NCBI RefSeq assembly: GCF_014841115.1 | Contig: NZ_JACYTP010000004.1 | Coordinates: 1-64,000, forward strand | Origin: Photobacterium arenosum | GTDB lineage: Bacteria; Pseudomonadota; Gammaproteobacteria; Enterobacterales; Vibrionaceae | Length of the DNA stretch: 64,000 nt | Reading direction: 5' to 3' | Part shown: piece after piece, positions 1-7,110 of the stretch | Numbering within the stretch: position 1 is the stretch's first letter | Layout: every line of letters begins with the position of its first letter | The notes under the pieces: model-generated | What the model was told of the DNA's origin: nothing | Database searches by the model: none | What the model saw: the letters and a program-made list of their open reading frames with translations, nothing else | Translations under genes and position numbers: made by a program

Positions 1-114
1 GGCGACCATAGCGTTGCGGACCCACCTGATCCCATGCCGAACTCAGACGTGAAACGCAGCAGCGCCGATGGTAGTGTGGGGTCTCCCCATGTGAGAGTAG
101 GTCATCGCCAGGCT
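1..114 (+). rRNA. rrf: 5S ribosomal RNA, 5' end cut by the window edge
   Basis: The sequence has the conserved gammaproteobacterial 5S blocks: CCCACCTGATCCCATGCCGA near position 21 and GAGAGTAGGTCATCGCCAGG near the end. The first few bases, which pair with the terminal GGC, lie outside the window. Together with the tRNA-Asp that follows, this marks the distal end of an rRNA operon. The exact 3' end is uncertain by a few bases. Confidence 0.96.
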
Positions 115-276
115 TTAATTGCCTATCTTGGTTTTTACTTGCATCTTTTGATACTTGCGATGCTCATGTGCTAATGCACACTGCGCTTCTCAGATTCAAA
201 ATCTGCATCGCATAACACAAGATATCTTAAACAAAGCATTGTAAGAGTAAGACTTTGTTGGGCAGAAAAATTGAGT

Positions 277-353
277 GGAGCGGTAGTTCAGTTGGTTAGA
301 ATACCGGCCTGTCACGCCGGGGGTCGCGGGTTCGAGTCCCGTCCGCTCCGCCA
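277..353 (+). tRNA. tRNA-Asp (anticodon GTC)
   Basis: This is a 77-nt cloverleaf. The acceptor strands GGAGCGG and CCGCTCC pair perfectly, CCA is encoded, the anticodon GTC lies at 311-313, and the T arm carries GGTTCGAGTCC. Its place just after 5S rRNA is the usual one in Vibrionaceae rrn operons. It is probably processed from the rRNA precursor, since I see no separate promoter. Confidence 0.98.
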
Positions 354-363
354 CTTTTTAGAG

Positions 364-392
364 AAACCCAGTCAGCAATGACTGGGTTTTTT
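364..392 (+). terminator. rRNA/tRNA operon terminator
   Basis: An 11-bp perfect stem, AAACCCAGTCA with TGACTGGGTTT, closes a GCAA loop and runs into a T tract. It lies 10 bases after the tRNA CCA end. A near copy occurs at 1243-1267, on the far side of the broken transposase. Confidence 0.9.
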
Positions 393-404
393 GCTATCTG
401 GCGG

Positions 405-1220
405 TTGCATGCCTCCTTAACCCCAGAGCAACAAGAACAGCTTCGCCAATATCTCGAAGATAGAGCTCATAACCCGCAAGGCGGTAGACTCACGGGTGCC
501 GATATCCATGCATATATTGTCCATAAGTTTGATAAACACTATCACCCTGATTCCATTTACTATTTGCTCGATCATATGGGATTTTCATGGATAACATCCC
601 GCTCAAAACACCCTAAACAATGCCAAGCAACGCAAGAAGCTTTTAAAAAACTTCCTACTGGAAACGATCCGTAACATCCCGGGCCATATCAGCCTTGAGC
701 AAGTGGATGTCTGGTTCCAGGATGAAGCCAGATTTGGCCAGCAGAATACGACAACACGGCTTTGGGCACCGCGTGGAACACGTCCCAGAGCGGTTCGGCA
801 GCAGCAATTCGATTACGCCTATTTGTTTGGCTCTGTTTGCCCAAGCCGAGGAATCGGTGAAGCGATTGTTGTTCCTGGGTCAATAAAGAAATCATGATCG
901 AACACCTCAGGCAAATCTCAAGCGTGACAGAAAAAGACCGACATGCCGTCGTGATCATGGATGGTGCGGGATGGCATACTGATGACATCGCGAATCCATT
1001 TGAGAATATCAGCATCATCAAACTGCCTCCCTATTCTCCTGAGCTTAACCCGATAGAGCAGGTATGGAGTTGGTTAAGACAACGCTGTTTAGCCAATCAA
1101 AGTTTCAGAGATCATGACGATATTGTTGATAAGGTTTGCGCGGCATGGAACCAATTTCTGCAATGCACTCAGCGAGTCAAAAAGATGTGCTCGCGGCAAT
1201 GGATTGACCTGACCAGTTAA
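405..1220 (+). pseudogene. IS630-family transposase remnant, truncated and twice frameshifted
   Basis: The translated pieces join into a DDE transposase of the IS630/Tc1 superfamily. They run from about LTPEQQEQLRQYLEDRA through GRLTGADIHAYI, WFQDEARFG (first Asp), MDGAGWH (second Asp) and SPELNPIEQVW (Glu). The N-terminal helix-turn-helix part, roughly 100 residues, is missing. One frameshift fits an extra A in the A6 run at 645-650. The second fits a lost base near 877-879. A plausible right end, CCAGAATGGTATTA, ends near 1238; no left inverted repeat was found. It cannot make an active transposase. The left boundary is approximate. Confidence 0.88.
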
Positions 1221-1242
1221 TTTTCCAGAATGGTATTAGAGC

Positions 1243-1267
1243 AAACCAGTCAGCAATGGCTGGTTTT
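1243..1267 (+). terminator. second copy of the rrn-type terminator hairpin
   Basis: AAACCAGTCA, a GCAA loop, then TGGCTGGTTT and T residues, followed by GCTACTTGG. This repeats the element at 364-401 almost base for base. The two copies bracket the IS remnant. They are too long to be an IS630 target duplication, which is only TA. Confidence 0.7.
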
Positions 1268-1352
1268 TGCTACTTGGTATTTACTCCACCGCTTGTAGAG
1301 GAAGTTGTCTACTTACTTGCGAGGGGCTGGGCTAGTACCATCAGAAATAGGC

Positions 1353-2240
1353 CTAGATTACTGGGTGGTGCGTAAACGCATCACTTGTAACGATAAAATG
1401 CTTATTGAGGAGCTCAGTCAGGTGAATTTTATATTCTTCATTACGGTGATTTCCAAGTAGCTGAGCAATCTCCTGACCGACAGGAGAAAAGCGGTAATAT
1501 AGCAAGCTTAAGCCATTTTGGGCAGGCTGGATTTGATACTCATTCCCCTGATAATGAAAAGGCAGGGGCGTACCATTCTGGAGTTTCCCCGACTCTAATT
1601 CAGTGTTTAATATCAACCCCAAACCCATTAGCTCCAGCAAATGTGAATACGGTAACTGGTAGTGTCCCAGATTGAGCCTGTCGATGGATGGCTGCTTAAG
1701 AAGGAAACCTGTACGATACTTCAGACCTGTTAGCAGCTTTTTGCTGCTATCTTGGCCGAAATGGCAGGCTAACAAGCAGGCTCGCCGAAATAATTGAGCG
1801 TCACGCTGCGTCATCTGCTGGAAGGTTATCATCGCTTTTAGTGAAATAGAGCCAGGGGTAATAATTTCTTGACGAAGGATACGGCTCCATAGCTTCTGCA
1901 TTGAGGGGCTGTAAATATCCTGGGCGATGGTAATGAAATGATGGATCCAGTCAGGATCAGGCTCTCCTGCTGTTTCATCTGAGCAGTTGTCATAACAAAG
2001 CCTGAAGATACGCTCTAAATTCTGTTGCTGCCGCTGTCGTATGTTTTGTTGGCGATTTTCACTGCGTTCTTGTAGCGTTTTATCGTGATCTTCGTCGATC
2101 TGAGCATTCACGTCATTATGACGAGCTATGGATTGAACCCGAAAGCGGCTACTTTTTATGGCATTCTTTGAATGACTTTTCTTATCTGTTACCGGTACTA
2201 CATGGCTTGGCTCATTACTGGCCTGACTTTCGGTTTGCAT
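1353..2240 (-). CDS. TIGR03899-like conserved hypothetical protein
   Basis: The protein has 295 residues and no signal peptide or membrane segment. Residues 1-75 are polar and rich in Gln, Arg and Glu (RQQNIRQRQQQNLERI), which suggests a coiled coil. The remainder is a globular domain with IFRLCYDNCS and PDPDWIHHFITIAQDI, then a block on removal or remodelling-like sequence that I cannot assign (MQKLWSRILRQEI). I place it by memory in the TIGR03899 family, found mainly in Vibrio and Shewanella; the function is unknown. It stands alone, divergent from the small ORF at 2383, and ends with TAG. Confidence 0.75.
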   Translation of the reverse strand: MQTESQASNEPSHVVPVTDKKSHSKNAIKSSRFRVQSIARHNDVNAQIDEDHDKTLQERSENRQQNIRQRQQQNLERIFRLCYDNCSDETAGEPDPDWIHHFITIAQDIYSPSMQKLWSRILRQEIITPGSISLKAMITFQQMTQRDAQLFRRACLLACHFGQDSSKKLLTGLKYRTGFLLKQPSIDRLNLGHYQLPYSHLLELMGLGLILNTELESGKLQNGTPLPFHYQGNEYQIQPAQNGLSLLYYRFSPVGQEIAQLLGNHRNEEYKIHLTELLNKHFIVTSDAFTHHPVI

Positions 2241-2294
2241 ACAAGCTTCACTCTCAACAGTTATACCTATAGTTTTTACATTTGATCGTAATCT

Positions 2295-2323
2295 TTGGCA
2301 AGAGGCGTGACTTTTGTGTTAAT
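2295..2323 (+). promoter_or_regulatory. candidate sigma-70 promoter for the 29-residue ORF
   Basis: TTGGCA (2295-2300) and GTTAAT (2318-2323) are separated by 17 bases, 60 bases ahead of the start codon at 2383. The match is fair to both consensus boxes. It is a prediction from pattern only. Confidence 0.4.
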
Positions 2324-2382
2324 AGATGGTTAAATTTATGGGTCGCCCGGTGTGATGAAGCTGTGCTATCAAGGAGGGGCTG

Positions 2383-2472
2383 ATGACGAAAAAATTCAGT
2401 AAGCGATTAACAGAGGTGTTATTACTGCTTGGGTATGTCGTGATTTTGGCTTACCTTGCTGCGCATGTGTAA
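2383..2472 (+). CDS. small single-pass membrane protein, 29 residues
   Basis: ATG at 2383 is preceded by a strong ribosome site, AAGGAGG, ending 5 bases upstream. The peptide starts with a basic stretch, MTKKFSKR. It continues with one hydrophobic helix, VLLLLGYVVILAYLAAHV, and ends in TAA. A positive N-terminus followed by one helix suggests an inner-membrane peptide with its N-terminus in the cytoplasm. It has its own candidate promoter and is convergent with the DUF3299 gene, whose stop lies 26 bases away. I do not recognise a family. The strong SD and clean topology argue that it is real. Confidence 0.62.
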   Translation: MTKKFSKRLTEVLLLLGYVVILAYLAAHV

Positions 2473-2498
2473 GATAAGCCAAATGTCAGTAAGGTTAT

Positions 2499-2987
2499 TT
2501 ATCCGGCATCGTCGTATTCTTCAATCTGTGAGCCGTGGAGCAGGTAACCGGTTTCAGCCAGCTCGTGCTCCATGGTTTGTACATTTAACTTTCCTACAAC
2601 ATAGACAACATCCCAGAGTTGCTGAATGGGGGCGCCTTTAGGAAACTTCACATAGATGATTTGGTTCGGTGGTGGAGGTGGTACGTGGATGCAGGCACCA
2701 AAATAAGGTACGAGTAAAAATTCGGTAATGGTGTTTTCATCGCCTTCCAGAGGAATGACAAAACCGGGAATTTTCACCAGACTTCCGTCCAGTTCAGTTC
2801 GAACTGATCCTATCTGTTGCTGAATAGCCGTTTGATCACCTTGATGATTCGTAACAGGCATGCCTTGCTGATTAAACAGGTTTCTTTCTTTCTCGGGTAT
2901 TAAATCTAACCAATCCAGCGTGAGTGGTTCCTGGGCTGCAACTGTCAGAGGGAACCAGCAGCATAAAGCAAACAACCAGTATTTCAT
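2499..2987 (-). CDS. DUF3299 periplasmic protein, last gene of the zrg-type operon
   Basis: The protein has 162 residues with a signal peptide, MKYWLFALCCWFPLTVAAQ. The DUF3299 core shows IPGFVIPLEG, LVPYFGACIHVPPPPPNQII and the closing MEHELAETGYLLHG. The conserved Cys/His (GACIHVPPPP) hint at metal binding, but this is inferred. The start is set by TAAGGAG just ahead. It follows the permease gene by 9 bases and is the fifth gene of the operon. An equivalent gene sits in the V. cholerae zrg zinc-uptake operon as I recall it. The exact role is not known to me. Confidence 0.8.
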   Translation of the reverse strand: MKYWLFALCCWFPLTVAAQEPLTLDWLDLIPEKERNLFNQQGMPVTNHQGDQTAIQQQIGSVRTELDGSLVKIPGFVIPLEGDENTITEFLLVPYFGACIHVPPPPPNQIIYVKFPKGAPIQQLWDVVYVVGKLNVQTMEHELAETGYLLHGSQIEEYDDAG

Positions 2988-2996
2988 GTGATCTCC

Positions 2997-4256
2997 TTAA
3001 ATGCGAATGGTCATGCCATCGGCTAATGAAAAATGGTATGCACGAAGTGCCGGAATCAGGCTAGTGAGCATGCCTGCCGATAAAATAAGGCCCATCAGAA
3101 TCCACTCGTAAATGCTCGGTGGACTGAAAGGTAAGAAGAGGCCGAAAGTTTCAAGCAACCAGTCATGGCAGAGCCAAAGGCCGCTATACAGTAACCCCAT
3201 TCCGGTAACGATCCCTGTTAATGTCAGTACGCTTGCTTCCAGAAAGAGCAACCCTGCTATCCAGCCCGGTCTTGCTCCTGTTGCACGTAAAATAGCCATT
3301 TCGCGTCGTCTTTCATTCAGGCTGGTCAGCAAACTGGATAACATGCCAAGTAAACCAGCTATGACAACGAAAACAGACACAACCATCAGTGCCTGCTCCG
3401 CAACTGACATCATTCCCCACAGTTCGTGAAGGGCGACTCCTGGCATAATGGCGCTTAAGGGCTCATCTGGGAAATTATTGATGAAGCGCTGCAGTGCGAA
3501 AGTATGAATTTTCGAGTTAAGTCCCACCAGAACAGCAGTGATCTGTTTCGGTTCGAAATATTGTTGATCCAGTGCTCCGATTTGGGAGGCATTTGTCAGG
3601 CGGGTTCCGGTCCCCCATCCCACATGAATGGCTTCTATGGCACCTAGCGACACATGTACACTACGATCGACCGGGGTGCCGGTTGGCGCCAGTATACCGG
3701 TCACCACGAAGGGCAGGTTATCGTGGCGAGTAAAAGCTTTATCACTGATCCCATGCGCAATGATTATCTTGTCACCGAGTTGATACCCCAGTTTTCGCGC
3801 AACCTCAGATCCGATCACTGTCTCAAACAGGCCGTGAAACATTTCACCTTGACTAAAAGACAGTGGCTGCTTGCTGCCATAACGATAATGGCGGAAATAA
3901 TCTTGATTGGTGCCGATAACACGAAAGCCTTGATGAGAGTCCCCCAGTGAAATGGGGATTGTCCATTTCACATTTTTCTGTTCGCTTAGTGTCTGGTAGG
4001 TTTTCCAGTCAATATTATTGGTGGCATTACCAATTCGAAAAATGGAATAGAGCAGCAGATTGACCTGCCCTGAGCGTGCGCCAACAATCAGGTCTGTGTC
4101 TGAAATGGTTTGTGCAAAACTGGCTTTGGTCTGAGTACGGACTTTTTCTACACCGAGCAGCAAGGTGGTGGAAATGGCGACGGTGAGAATAGTCAGTAAC
4201 GCTGTGGCCCTGCGGTTAAGCAGGCTTTGCCATGCAAGGAGTATCATGGTTTTCAA
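2997..4256 (-). CDS. ABC transporter permease, FtsX/MacB/LolCE type
   Basis: The protein has 419 residues with the FtsX-family layout. One N-terminal helix at about 17-36 (ALLTILTVAISTTLLLGV) is followed by a large periplasmic domain. Three helices lie at about 280-405, with the conserved cytoplasmic ERRREMAILRATGARPG between the first two. It overlaps the ATPase gene by 4 bases (ATGA), so translation is probably coupled. Such permeases transmit ATP energy to periplasmic partners rather than carrying solute in the classic way. Here the partner is probably the His-rich protein encoded two genes upstream. It resembles the V. cholerae zrg permease. Confidence 0.88.
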   Translation of the reverse strand: MKTMILLAWQSLLNRRATALLTILTVAISTTLLLGVEKVRTQTKASFAQTISDTDLIVGARSGQVNLLLYSIFRIGNATNNIDWKTYQTLSEQKNVKWTIPISLGDSHQGFRVIGTNQDYFRHYRYGSKQPLSFSQGEMFHGLFETVIGSEVARKLGYQLGDKIIIAHGISDKAFTRHDNLPFVVTGILAPTGTPVDRSVHVSLGAIEAIHVGWGTGTRLTNASQIGALDQQYFEPKQITAVLVGLNSKIHTFALQRFINNFPDEPLSAIMPGVALHELWGMMSVAEQALMVVSVFVVIAGLLGMLSSLLTSLNERRREMAILRATGARPGWIAGLLFLEASVLTLTGIVTGMGLLYSGLWLCHDWLLETFGLFLPFSPPSIYEWILMGLILSAGMLTSLIPALRAYHFSLADGMTIRI

Positions 4257-4945
4257 GATCTGTCCCCCGGCTTATGCATATTCATATCGGTAAGATCCAG
4301 CACACGGTCAAAATCTGTCGTTAGTGTCGGATCATGACTGACAAAAAGCAGACTGGTATTGGCTTGCCGGCACTCTTCCATGAGTAATCGGATGAAGTGA
4401 TTACGGTTTTCATGATCCAGTGCCGATGTCGGTTCATCCGCTATAAGCAGGGCTGGCTGGCCAATCAAAGCACGGGCGGCGGCAACACGCTGTTGTTGCC
4501 CGATACTGAGCTGTGTGACAGGGCGGTCCAGACACTCGGCAGGTAATTGCAGCGCTTGCAGCAAACGGCGCGCTTCCCGGGTGGGGTGCTGAGTCGCCTG
4601 CCTGCGGCGTGCTGAAAAATGACAGGGTAGTAATACATTGTCCAGAACGGATAAATAGGGAAGCAAATTAAACTGCTGGAATATATAGCCAATATGATCA
4701 GCGCGTTGACGATCCCTTTTCGAAGAAGACAGATTGCTGAAAGGCTGATCCAGCAAGTGAATGGAACCTTGTTGTGGCTTGTGTATCCCCGCCATGACAC
4801 TGAGCAGAGTGGATTTCCCGCTGCCACTGGGCCCTTTAAGAAAGACTTTCTCCCCTTTTGCCAGAGAAAATGCCGGAATGTTAAGGGTGTCGGTGTCTTG
4901 ATCTGGCCAGCGAAAACGTATTTTTTCCAAAGACATGACAGTCAT
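4253..4945 (-). CDS. ABC transporter ATP-binding protein, LolD/MacB type
   Basis: The protein has 230 residues. Walker A is GPSGSGKST at 38-46, the Q-loop is YIFQQFNLLPYLSVLDNV, the signature is QLSIGQQQRVAAARAL, and Walker B is LLIADEPTSALDHE, with the switch His in FVSHDP. It pairs with the overlapping FtsX-type permease. The start has GGAG 7 bases upstream. The signature reads LSIGQ rather than the common LSGGQ, a substitution tolerated in this family. In context it is the motor of the zinc-linked operon. Confidence 0.9.
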   Translation of the reverse strand: MTVMSLEKIRFRWPDQDTDTLNIPAFSLAKGEKVFLKGPSGSGKSTLLSVMAGIHKPQQGSIHLLDQPFSNLSSSKRDRQRADHIGYIFQQFNLLPYLSVLDNVLLPCHFSARRRQATQHPTREARRLLQALQLPAECLDRPVTQLSIGQQQRVAAARALIGQPALLIADEPTSALDHENRNHFIRLLMEECRQANTSLLFVSHDPTLTTDFDRVLDLTDMNMHKPGDRS

Positions 4946-4960
4946 GATTGTCTCCGATGC

Positions 4961-4982
4961 AAGGGAGCCTGCAGACTCCCTT
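4961..4982. repeat. intercistronic palindrome between zrgA and the ATPase gene
   Basis: AAGGGAG and CTCCCTT arms surround a core that is itself nearly symmetric (CTGCAG). The transcript would form a short stable hairpin directly after the zrgA stop. There is no U tract, so it may protect the upstream message or limit read-through rather than terminate. Confidence 0.5.
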
Positions 4983-4995
4983 GCTGTAAGCTAAC

Positions 4996-5580
4996 TTAAA
5001 AACGAAATACAGGTTGAGCAGCATTCAGGGTTGTGGCTTTTTGGCCCTTATCGCTGATTGCTTGAACCTGGATGTTTTCAGTGGCGGGAAAATGTGAGAA
5101 CCAGTTCAGTGTCAGCTGCCCTAGCTCTTGAATCTGCTCGCAACGATAAACTGACTGGACACTGAATTCGGCGTGGCCATGATGGTCCTCATGCTCATGC
5201 TCATGCTCATGCTCATGCTCGTCATGACCTTCATGTTCATCATCAGAATGTGACGGTAATGTGTGAGTGATATGACTGTCTTGCAGTGAGCATCTGGCCT
5301 CCGCCGGCAGAACAAACAGCGAGGCGGGTTGCTTGAGTTGCTGCAGCGCGGTGCTCAGGGCTTGTTGCTCAGCCTCTGTATGGGGTGCATGTTCAAAACC
5401 AAGAACATCAGATGCCGGTGCTGTGATTTCCAATAAGAGATCGTTCCCATCCTGAGCAATGTTCAGTTCAACCTGACCGTGCACATGTGCATCATGCTGG
5501 GTGTTGGCCCAAGAGGGCAAAGAACAGACAGCTGTAGACGCCAGCAGCCAGGAAGCAGCACGTAACTTGTGAGTATGCAT
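4996..5580 (-). CDS. zrgA: ZrgA-family (DUF2796) zinc uptake protein
   Basis: The protein has 194 residues with a signal peptide ending near LPSWA. An N-terminal HDAHVHGQVELNIA motif is followed by a central HDEHEHEHEHEHEDHHGH stretch that is a likely metal-binding loop. The DUF2796 family includes ZrgA, described in V. cholerae as part of a zinc uptake system working beside ZnuABC. The start at 5580 has GGAG 6 bases upstream; an in-frame TTG at 5592 is less likely. It heads the ATPase-permease-DUF3299 genes. The His-Glu run is encoded by a perfect hexanucleotide repeat. Confidence 0.88.
   Translation of the reverse strand: MHTHKLRAASWLLASTAVCSLPSWANTQHDAHVHGQVELNIAQDGNDLLLEITAPASDVLGFEHAPHTEAEQQALSTALQQLKQPASLFVLPAEARCSLQDSHITHTLPSHSDDEHEGHDEHEHEHEHEHEDHHGHAEFSVQSVYRCEQIQELGQLTLNWFSHFPATENIQVQAISDKGQKATTLNAAQPVFRF
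5188..5217. repeat. CTCATG x5 hexanucleotide tandem repeat inside zrgA
   Basis: Five exact copies of CTCATG encode alternating Glu-His on the minus strand. Because the unit is 6 bp, slippage would change the number of His-Glu pairs without shifting the frame. Confidence 0.9.
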
Positions 5581-5626
5581 GTAAAACTCCAATAATAAGA
5601 ATAATGTTGAGGGCTAAATTGCCGGA

Positions 5627-5923
5627 TTATTGGACGTTGACGGGGGGATCTCTGGCTGTTGGAAACGGGCTCAGCCAGTCGGCATGCCAGAGGCTGATAA
5701 TGCTGTGCTGTATGGGGATCGCAGAATCTGGCAGTAAGCTAGGGGTTGCCGTCGGTAATCCTGCAGGAAATGCGTGGCAGTATGGGCATGGATGTTCTGA
5801 GTGTACCGCTGGATTCAGTGCGTTGAAATCGTGCAGGATCTGGATGGGGCTGGCCAGAATGAACAAGCCGAAGACCAATGCCAAAATGCCTTTATGCCAT
5901 GCCTTATCGACCCGGATATGCAC
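5627..5923 (-). CDS. small protein with CxxCH motif, first gene of the zrg-type operon
   Basis: The ORF has 98 codons with a GTG start and AGGA 8 bases upstream. An N-terminal hydrophobic segment (GILALVFGLFILASPIQIL) is followed by a region with HPCPYCHAF, a plausible metal-binding motif. It resembles short DUF2946-like proteins of metal-responsive operons, but I cannot confirm the family. The 46-base gap to zrgA and its place right behind the Zur-like palindrome make it the probable first gene. A role in metal handling is inferred from context. Confidence 0.6.
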   Translation of the reverse strand: MHIRVDKAWHKGILALVFGLFILASPIQILHDFNALNPAVHSEHPCPYCHAFPAGLPTATPSLLPDSAIPIQHSIISLWHADWLSPFPTARDPPVNVQ

Positions 5924-5950
5924 TTCCCTGTTCCTGCCATACGTAAAAGA

Positions 5951-5976
5951 GGGTGTAATGATATATTATTACACCC
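5951..5976 (-). promoter_or_regulatory. Zur-box-like palindrome, possibly also the ytfJ terminator
   Basis: The 26-bp dyad has arms GGGTGTAATGATA and TATTATTACACCC with one mismatch. Its core, GTAATGATATATTATTAC, resembles the gammaproteobacterial Zur operator (GTAATGTTATAACATTAC-like). It lies 28 bases before the GTG of the zinc operon. On the minus strand the same arms form a GC-topped hairpin 16 bases after the ytfJ stop, followed by TCTTTT. One element could thus end ytfJ transcription and bind Zur. Confidence 0.65.
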
Positions 5977-5992
5977 TTGCTCGGAAGGCAGA

Positions 5993-6550
5993 TTACAGCA
6001 AAGACTGAATTTTTGACATTGCCTGATCAATGTCACTGCGGCTTAACTCGCCTTCTTTCACAAACACCACTTTGCCCGCTGGATCCAGCACGATAATGGC
6101 AGAGCTTTCTTCTTTCAGCTCCCAGCGGGAACGAACCTGACCGTTAGCATCAAGGACAATAGATGACCAGGCAAATTCCTTTTTACTGTCTTCTGCTGAA
6201 GACTTAACGAAACTGCCGGTCCCCCAAATTGCATCATCCTGATTGATGATGGTAGTGGTCTGGTACTTATCATTGGGCAGGTTGGCGGACTTGATGGTTT
6301 CAATAAAAGGGGCATTGAGCGCTTTGGCTGAGCTTCGTCCGGCAATGGCTTGAATCACCCTGACTTTACCGCTCAGCTGGCTGGTTTGCCAAGGCTGATA
6401 GACAATGTCGTTGCCTTGCAGAATCAGCTCACCTTTATCAGCAACGCTGGTGCTGGGTAAAGGCTGACCGACTGTCAGATTATGGGCATGAGCCGGTAAC
6501 GTGAGTGCGGGTAACAATGCGCAAAGTGATAGCAGTGACTTCATGGTCAT
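5993..6550 (-). CDS. ytfJ: YtfJ-family periplasmic protein
   Basis: Using the ATG at 6550 (AAGGAA 8 bases upstream) the protein has 185 residues. A signal peptide, MTMKSLLSLCALLPALTLPAHA, precedes the YtfJ domain, with GKVRVIQAIAGRSSAKALN and a closing SAIIVLDPAGKVVFVKEGEL. The reading frame extends 34 codons further upstream, but those lack an SD and a signal-peptide start. The fold is thioredoxin-like without a CxxC pair. Function is unknown. As in E. coli, it is divergent from ytfK. Confidence 0.85.
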   Translation of the reverse strand: MTMKSLLSLCALLPALTLPAHAHNLTVGQPLPSTSVADKGELILQGNDIVYQPWQTSQLSGKVRVIQAIAGRSSAKALNAPFIETIKSANLPNDKYQTTTIINQDDAIWGTGSFVKSSAEDSKKEFAWSSIVLDANGQVRSRWELKEESSAIIVLDPAGKVVFVKEGELSRSDIDQAMSKIQSLL

Positions 6551-6862
6551 GAATGTTATTCCTTGTTTATGGTTGTGCTGCCTTATAGTAGTTGAGTTTT
6601 CAATAACTGGTAGAACCAGTTTGTTATCCTTGAAGCGTATCACTGTTTTCATCTGTCAGTTGCCAGAAATGTGAGGAGTGAAATACCGCCCTGGCAAAGA
6701 AATTGGGCAGATTGAAGCGTCATGTCCTAAAGTTGGGCGAGTCAGTCGCGTCGCATTAAGAACAATAAAATACAACTGGCAGGCGTTTTGCATATTTTTG
6801 ACACAAACGAGGCAACTTTTTTGTCTATTAAGGGTCACAGGTTCTGTGTATTGAGGGATATT
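6551..6862. other. divergent regulatory region ytfJ/ytfK
   Basis: This 312-bp stretch has no convincing ORF. It holds a dyad, AACTGGT-aga-ACCAGTT (6605-6621), 55 bases before ytfJ, that could be an operator. A perfect -35-like TTGACA (6798-6803) faces ytfK, but no good -10 sits at the usual spacing. Confidence 0.4.
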
Positions 6863-7078
6863 ATGCTGAAAATATTTAAACAATATCGTCCAAACCAGAT
6901 TGCACGTTATGTGAAAAGCTACTTTCGGGGCCGGTTGTTCATCGTAGGTATCGGGGCTTTCGAGTTTGACTGCGGACGTTTACTCCCCCCTGCCAGTCGC
7001 AATAAAAAAGCATTGAACGTGTTGTCGGAAGTGAACAAAGAAATTCAGGTACTGGCAGCCGCCAGTTATAGCAGCTAG
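6863..7078 (+). CDS. ytfK: YtfK (DUF1107) small regulatory protein
   Basis: The protein has 71 residues from the ATG at 6863, preceded by GAGGG. It matches DUF1107, with KIFKQYRPNQIARYVKSYF, GRLFI and GAFEFDCGRLLPP, followed by a Lys-rich tail. The longer frame from 6788 has no SD. In E. coli, YtfK promotes SpoT-dependent (p)ppGpp accumulation under phosphate or fatty-acid starvation. The neighbourhood (ytfJ divergent, msrA convergent) is the same as there. Confidence 0.88.
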   Translation: MLKIFKQYRPNQIARYVKSYFRGRLFIVGIGAFEFDCGRLLPPASRNKKALNVLSEVNKEIQVLAAASYSS

Positions 7079-7110
7079 CGCCAGGGCTGACCTGACGCTG
7101 GCTGAGAAAT

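Noticed and set aside
641-651. TTTTAAAAAAC in the transposase as a programmed frameshift signal
   Set aside because: The shift needed is +1, the zero-frame codons do not fit a slippery heptamer, and a second unrelated frameshift plus N-terminal loss show decay.
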